Assembly: GCA_002418685.1 (NCBI GenBank)
Contig: DIEP01000011.1
Coordinates: forward strand, 1-9,452
Source: Ignavibacteria bacterium UBA5771
Lineage (GTDB): Bacteria > Bacteroidota > Ignavibacteria > Kapaibacteriales > UBA2268
DNA length: 9,452 bases
Direction: 5' to 3'
Of this stretch, positions 6,078 to 9,452 are shown one piece after another. Under the pieces are notes generated by a model that worked only from the letters and a program-made list of their open reading frames with translations, ran no database searches and had not been told where the DNA came from. Made by a program: the position numbers and the translations under genes. The stretch's first letter is position 1. Every line of letters starts with the position of its first letter.

Positions 6078-6142
6078 AGCAAATTTTGTTAAATTTGTAG
6101 TTTTAAAATTTTCAATTTTAATATTTTATAATAAAGAAAATT

Positions 6143-8326
6143 ATGGGAACATTAACAAACATTAGAAAAGTATCTCCCTATGCACTTGGTTTATTTGCAA
6201 TTATATTCATTGGTTTTATGGTACTGAGTGATGCTGATATAGGCACATTAGTTCGGCAAGGCGAATCCTTAGAGAATGCAATGGTTGGCAAAGTGAATGG
6301 CGAAAAGATTTTATATAAAGATTATGAAGAACGAGTGCGTGCACAAGTTGAGCAGCAAAAAGCTCAATCTCAAAATCCTGACCAGGAAATTGATGAAACA
6401 TTTGTTCGACAGCAAGTTTGGAATCAATTAGTAGATAATATCTTATTTGAGCAATCAGCAAAGAAAATGGGAATTGTGGTTTCTCCCGATGAAATTCGTG
6501 ACGAGTTAATTGAAAATCCACCTGATTATTTACAAAAATCATTTTCAGATTCCAGTGGGAAATTTCTAAAAGATATTTATCTCGAGATTGTTACTAATCC
6601 AGAAAGTTATGTGAAATACTTAGGTGATCCCAATCAAATTAGCGAAGAACAGAAGACTGAAGCAATAAATCAATTGCGCAATGATTTAATAGAAATTGAG
6701 AGCGTTATCAAAAGAAACAAAATGTTTGCCCAATTGCAGACTTCTGTCGGAACATTTAATTCATTTGTTTCCCCAACTTTTGCTAAGATTAAATTTATAA
6801 ATCAAAATTCAAGCATGGATGCAAAAATTCTTACTATTTCTCCAAATAATATAAAATTGGAAGATATTAAAGTTTCTGATGCCGAAGTGCAGAATTATTA
6901 TAATGAACATAAAAACTATTATAAACAGGAAAACCAAGCGCAGCTAAAATATATAGCATTCCCTTTGCAACCCTCGAAAGAAGATTCAATGCGTACCGAG
7001 AAAAAAGCACGTGAATTGGATGAAGCCTTACGAAGTGTTGAGACAGTTCCCGCGAGAGATAGTGTATTCGAAATTAAAATGAGTGAATTGGGCGGCGAAA
7101 CTTTTGATTTTGCTCCTGTAACTCAGATTGACCCCGAAGTGTATAAATATTTAATGTTTCTTGCTGATAGATATATTGCAGGACCATTAAATCTTCCCGA
7201 AGGACTCACATATTTCAGATTAGATGGGCGTCGTCCCAGCAAAGAAGAGATGGTCAGGGCGAACCATATTTTAATCAAATTTAATGATAATAAAGATTCT
7301 GCTCGAACAAGAGCACTGGAAATTCTCAAGGAAGCAAAATCAGGCAAAGACTTCACAGTTCTGGCAAGACAATATTCTCAAGATCCTGGGTCAGCGCAGA
7401 ATGGTGGAGACCTTGGCTTCTTTGGTCATGGACAAATGGTTAAACCTTTTGAAGATGCTGCCTTTTCTGCTAAAATTGGAGATATTGTAGGTCCTATTGA
7501 AACAGACTTCGGTTATCATCTTATTAAAGTTTATGACAAAAACCCCGAAGAGATTAAATATAGCAAAATAACGATAAAAAATACAATTTCTAATGCAACT
7601 AAGAACTCCCTCTTCCGTGAAGCATTCTCAATTTCAAAACAGGTGCAAGATGGGGGCAATATCGATACAATTGCCACAAGATTAAATAGAAAAGTTGTCG
7701 AAACACCTTATTTTACTAATGAAAGACCTATCTTCAATTCATGGTATCTTACTAATCAAGCGTTCGATTTAGAAATTGGTGAAGTTATCGAACCAATTGA
7801 ACTGAAATATTACGGCATTATCGTTGCTCAAGTTGTTGGCAAAAAGAAAGCAGGAATTGCTTCGCTTGAAGATAAACGTGAAGAAATTACTTCAAAAATT
7901 CGCGAGAATAAACGCCTCGATATGTTAAAAAAACAAGCAGAACAAATTTATTTACAGGTTAAAAACTACCAAGATTTGGACCAAGCAAAACAATTAGATA
8001 CTACATTGAAAATCACAATGGCTGTTGCTATCAAAAATGATGGAAACGTTCAAGAGATTGGTAAAGACGTAATTTTAACGCAAAAAATATTTGATTCACC
8101 AATTAATACAATCGTCGGACCAATTCGCGGGGAAAGCAATTATTATATTATTCAAGTTATTAATAAGCAAATACCTGATAATCAGCAAGTCCAAACAAAG
8201 TTAGTTGATTATATGAAGCAATTATCCACTGAAACATCAAAGAATGCATTTTTTTCATGGTATACACAAGTTAAAAAATCAGCGAAAATTTTAGACTATA
8301 GATCAAAGTATTATAAGGAATTTTAA
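6143..8326 (+). CDS. Membrane-anchored SurA/PpiD-type peptidylprolyl isomerase (periplasmic foldase)
   Basis: This protein probably assists folding of proteins emerging from the Sec translocon. It has a PpiD-like layout over 727 residues. There is a short cytoplasmic N-terminus, then one transmembrane segment (about 12-28, PYALGLFAIIFIGFMVL). A SurA-N chaperone region follows (about 45-210: GKVNGEKILYKDYEERV, QQVWNQLVDNILFEQSAKKMGI). A divergent helical/parvulin-like stretch covers about 245-365. The canonical parvulin domain is at about 371-466. It carries ANHILIKF, the YSQDPGSAQNGGDLGFFGHGQMV block, PFEDAAF and GYHLIKV, and keeps histidines H375 and H459, so it may be catalytically active, unlike E. 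coli PpiD. A further degenerate parvulin-like unit (IVGPIRGESNYYIIQV) precedes the C-terminus. It is longer than E. coli PpiD (about 623). No clear Shine-Dalgarno sequence is present, and the gap to yebC is only 35 bases. Confidence 0.88.
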   Translation: MGTLTNIRKVSPYALGLFAIIFIGFMVLSDADIGTLVRQGESLENAMVGKVNGEKILYKDYEERVRAQVEQQKAQSQNPDQEIDETFVRQQVWNQLVDNILFEQSAKKMGIVVSPDEIRDELIENPPDYLQKSFSDSSGKFLKDIYLEIVTNPESYVKYLGDPNQISEEQKTEAINQLRNDLIEIESVIKRNKMFAQLQTSVGTFNSFVSPTFAKIKFINQNSSMDAKILTISPNNIKLEDIKVSDAEVQNYYNEHKNYYKQENQAQLKYIAFPLQPSKEDSMRTEKKARELDEALRSVETVPARDSVFEIKMSELGGETFDFAPVTQIDPEVYKYLMFLADRYIAGPLNLPEGLTYFRLDGRRPSKEEMVRANHILIKFNDNKDSARTRALEILKEAKSGKDFTVLARQYSQDPGSAQNGGDLGFFGHGQMVKPFEDAAFSAKIGDIVGPIETDFGYHLIKVYDKNPEEIKYSKITIKNTISNATKNSLFREAFSISKQVQDGGNIDTIATRLNRKVVETPYFTNERPIFNSWYLTNQAFDLEIGEVIEPIELKYYGIIVAQVVGKKKAGIASLEDKREEITSKIRENKRLDMLKKQAEQIYLQVKNYQDLDQAKQLDTTLKITMAVAIKNDGNVQEIGKDVILTQKIFDSPINTIVGPIRGESNYYIIQVINKQIPDNQQVQTKLVDYMKQLSTETSKNAFFSWYTQVKKSAKILDYRSKYYKEF

Positions 8327-8350
8327 ATAATTAATAATCATAATTAAAAA

Positions 8351-8357
8351 GAAGGGA
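8351..8357 (+). promoter_or_regulatory. Ribosome-binding site of yebC
   Basis: GAAGGGA lies 4 bases before ATG 8362 in the 35-base gap after the foldase gene. No internal promoter is evident in that gap, so readthrough from upstream is likely. Confidence 0.55.
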
Positions 8358-8361
8358 TTTT

Positions 8362-9114
8362 ATGTCGGGTCATAGCAAATGGGCAAATATAAAGCATAAA
8401 AAAGGCAAAAAAGACGCACAGCGAGGAAAAGTTTTCACTCGCTTGGCAAAAGAAATTACTATCGGTGCACGCGAAGGTGGGGGAGATGTTGACTCCAACT
8501 CCCGTCTCCGGCTTGCTGTCTTGAATGCTCGTGCATTAAATATGCCCAATGATAATATTCAAAGAGCAATTAAACGTGGCACAGGCGAAATCGAAGGTTC
8601 CACTTTTGAAGAATATACTTATGAAGGATTTGCTCCTGGTGGCGTTTCGGTCATTCTAGAAGTTGCAACTGATAGCAAAAATCGAACTGTCTCCGAAGTC
8701 CGCTCTTTATTTACAAAATATGGCGGAAATATGGGCGATTCTAATTCAGTTTCGTGGAATTTCACAAGAGCGGGTGTAATCACAGTCGCTACTGATGGGA
8801 AATCAGAAGATGAAATGCTCGAAATCGCTCTCGAAGCAGGAGGTAATGATATGGAATATGATGAAGAATCCACTCGTATAATTTGCCCTATCGAAAATTA
8901 TGGCATTGTTAATAAATACTTGCAAGATCATAACTTCAATATTCAAGAAAGTAAATTGGAATATCTTCCCAATTCTTATGTAAAAATTTCCGATGTTAAT
9001 GAAGCTAAAAAAATAATGAGGTTCATTGAAGTATTAGAAGATTATGATGACACCCAAAATGTTTTTACTAACTTTGAAGTCGATGAATCTATCGAAGATC
9101 AATTAGATCAATAA
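8362..9114 (+). CDS. yebC: YebC/PmpR/TACO1 family protein
   Basis: The 250-residue product has the normal family length and the diagnostic N-terminus MSGHSKWANIKHKKGKKDAQ (1-20) followed by RGKVFTRLAKEI. Other blocks are ARALNMPNDNIQRAIKRGTG (57-74), YEGFAPGGVSVILEVATDSKNRT (87-109), VRSLFTKYGGNMGDSNSVSWNF (113-134) and an acidic C-terminal domain. Family members were long annotated as transcriptional regulators. Human TACO1 is a mitochondrial translation activator, and bacterial members have been linked to translation of difficult sequences such as proline runs. Which activity applies here cannot be read from the sequence. It is adjacent to ruvC, a common arrangement, and its TAA is followed directly by the ruvC ATG. 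The acidic tail VDESIEDQLDQ is typical of the variable end. Confidence 0.96.
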   Translation: MSGHSKWANIKHKKGKKDAQRGKVFTRLAKEITIGAREGGGDVDSNSRLRLAVLNARALNMPNDNIQRAIKRGTGEIEGSTFEEYTYEGFAPGGVSVILEVATDSKNRTVSEVRSLFTKYGGNMGDSNSVSWNFTRAGVITVATDGKSEDEMLEIALEAGGNDMEYDEESTRIICPIENYGIVNKYLQDHNFNIQESKLEYLPNSYVKISDVNEAKKIMRFIEVLEDYDDTQNVFTNFEVDESIEDQLDQ

Positions 9115-9452
9115 ATGATTATACTTGGCATTGACCCCGGTTCTATATTGATTGGCTACGGTGCAATTTCAGCCATAAATAAAAAGATTTCTTTAATTGA
9201 ATACGGAGTCATCAAAGCCAAACTTATTGAAAATGAATATAATAAGCGATTAGGACAAATTTACTCACAAATTAATACTCTTATCGATAGAGTCTCTCCT
9301 GATGTAATTTCCCTCGAAACTATGTTCTATCATAAGAATGCCCAATCGCTTATCAAACTTTCGCAATCCCGCGCCGCGGTGATAATCTCTGCTGTTAATA
9401 AAAATATAGATATAGTTGAATATAGCCCTCGTGAGGTAAAGAAATCTGTTGC
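9115..9452 (+). CDS. ruvC: Holliday junction resolvase RuvC (3' end outside window)
   Basis: RuvC cleaves four-way junctions produced during homologous recombination, working with RuvAB. The first 112 codons are present. MIILGIDPGS carries the first catalytic aspartate (D7). PDVISLETMFYHKN carries the catalytic glutamate (E68) and the phenylalanine (F71) that stacks at the junction in E. coli RuvC. QSLIKLSQSRAAVIISAV and EYSPREVKKSV are the following conserved blocks. The last two catalytic acidic residues lie beyond the right edge. ATG 9115 abuts the TAA of yebC (9112-9114) with no spacer, and no separate Shine-Dalgarno sequence is apparent, so translation probably depends on ribosomes terminating at yebC. 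Confidence 0.96.
   Translation, partial: MIILGIDPGSILIGYGAISAINKKISLIEYGVIKAKLIENEYNKRLGQIYSQINTLIDRVSPDVISLETMFYHKNAQSLIKLSQSRAAVIISAVNKNIDIVEYSPREVKKSV

Noticed and set aside
6127..6132. TATAAT as a -10 box just before the foldase gene
   Set aside because: It would start transcription only a few bases before ATG 6143 and has no acceptable -35 at 16-18 bases. The region is almost all A/T, so chance matches are expected.

Overview
The window is an AT-rich bacterial chromosome segment (roughly one-third GC in most coding regions) with every gene on the + strand. The lineage appears to be the FCB (Bacteroidota/Chlorobi/Ignavibacteria/Kapabacteria) assemblage. The 2212-4311 gene ends in a type IX secretion (T9SS) sorting domain of the 'FPNPARD...YDLLG...LPTGFY.VRF' kind, which is typical of that group. 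The presence of flagellar genes argues against classic gliding Bacteroidota and suits the Kapabacteria/Ignavibacteria side. This placement is an inference from protein character, not from a marker-gene tree.

Region 1 (1-1971) is a tight flagellar cluster: the 3' end of a probable fliL, then fliM, fliN and fliO. FliM and FliN build the C-ring switch, and FliO assists assembly of the export gate. The usual next gene, fliP, is absent. The stretch 1972-2211 instead holds weak terminator-like hairpins and a possible promoter.

Region 2 (2212-4311) is a 699-residue secreted protein with a signal peptide, 13 Asp-box repeats (predicted beta-propeller) and a C-terminal T9SS domain. The DNA for its C-terminal domain is clearly more GC-rich (about 48%) than the rest of the gene (about one third), suggesting a mosaic or homogenised 3' module.

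Region 3 (4312-4746) is a non-coding gap. It contains five CCCCTCTT/AAGAGGGG hairpins in a higher-order direct and inverted arrangement, then one copy of an ATTGC...GCAAT-type interspersed palindrome, then AT-rich DNA leading to the next gene.

Region 4 (4747-9452) is housekeeping. It holds an NhaD/CitMHS-like ion transporter, a membrane-anchored SurA/PpiD-type parvulin foldase, yebC (TACO1 family) and the start of ruvC, which abuts the yebC stop codon with no gap and runs off the window. The yebC-ruvC pair is a widespread conserved arrangement.

I see no CRISPR array, tRNA, rRNA, transposase or defence-type operon. The most unusual content is the repeat cluster together with the composition break at the 3' end of the Asp-box gene, not a new multi-gene system.
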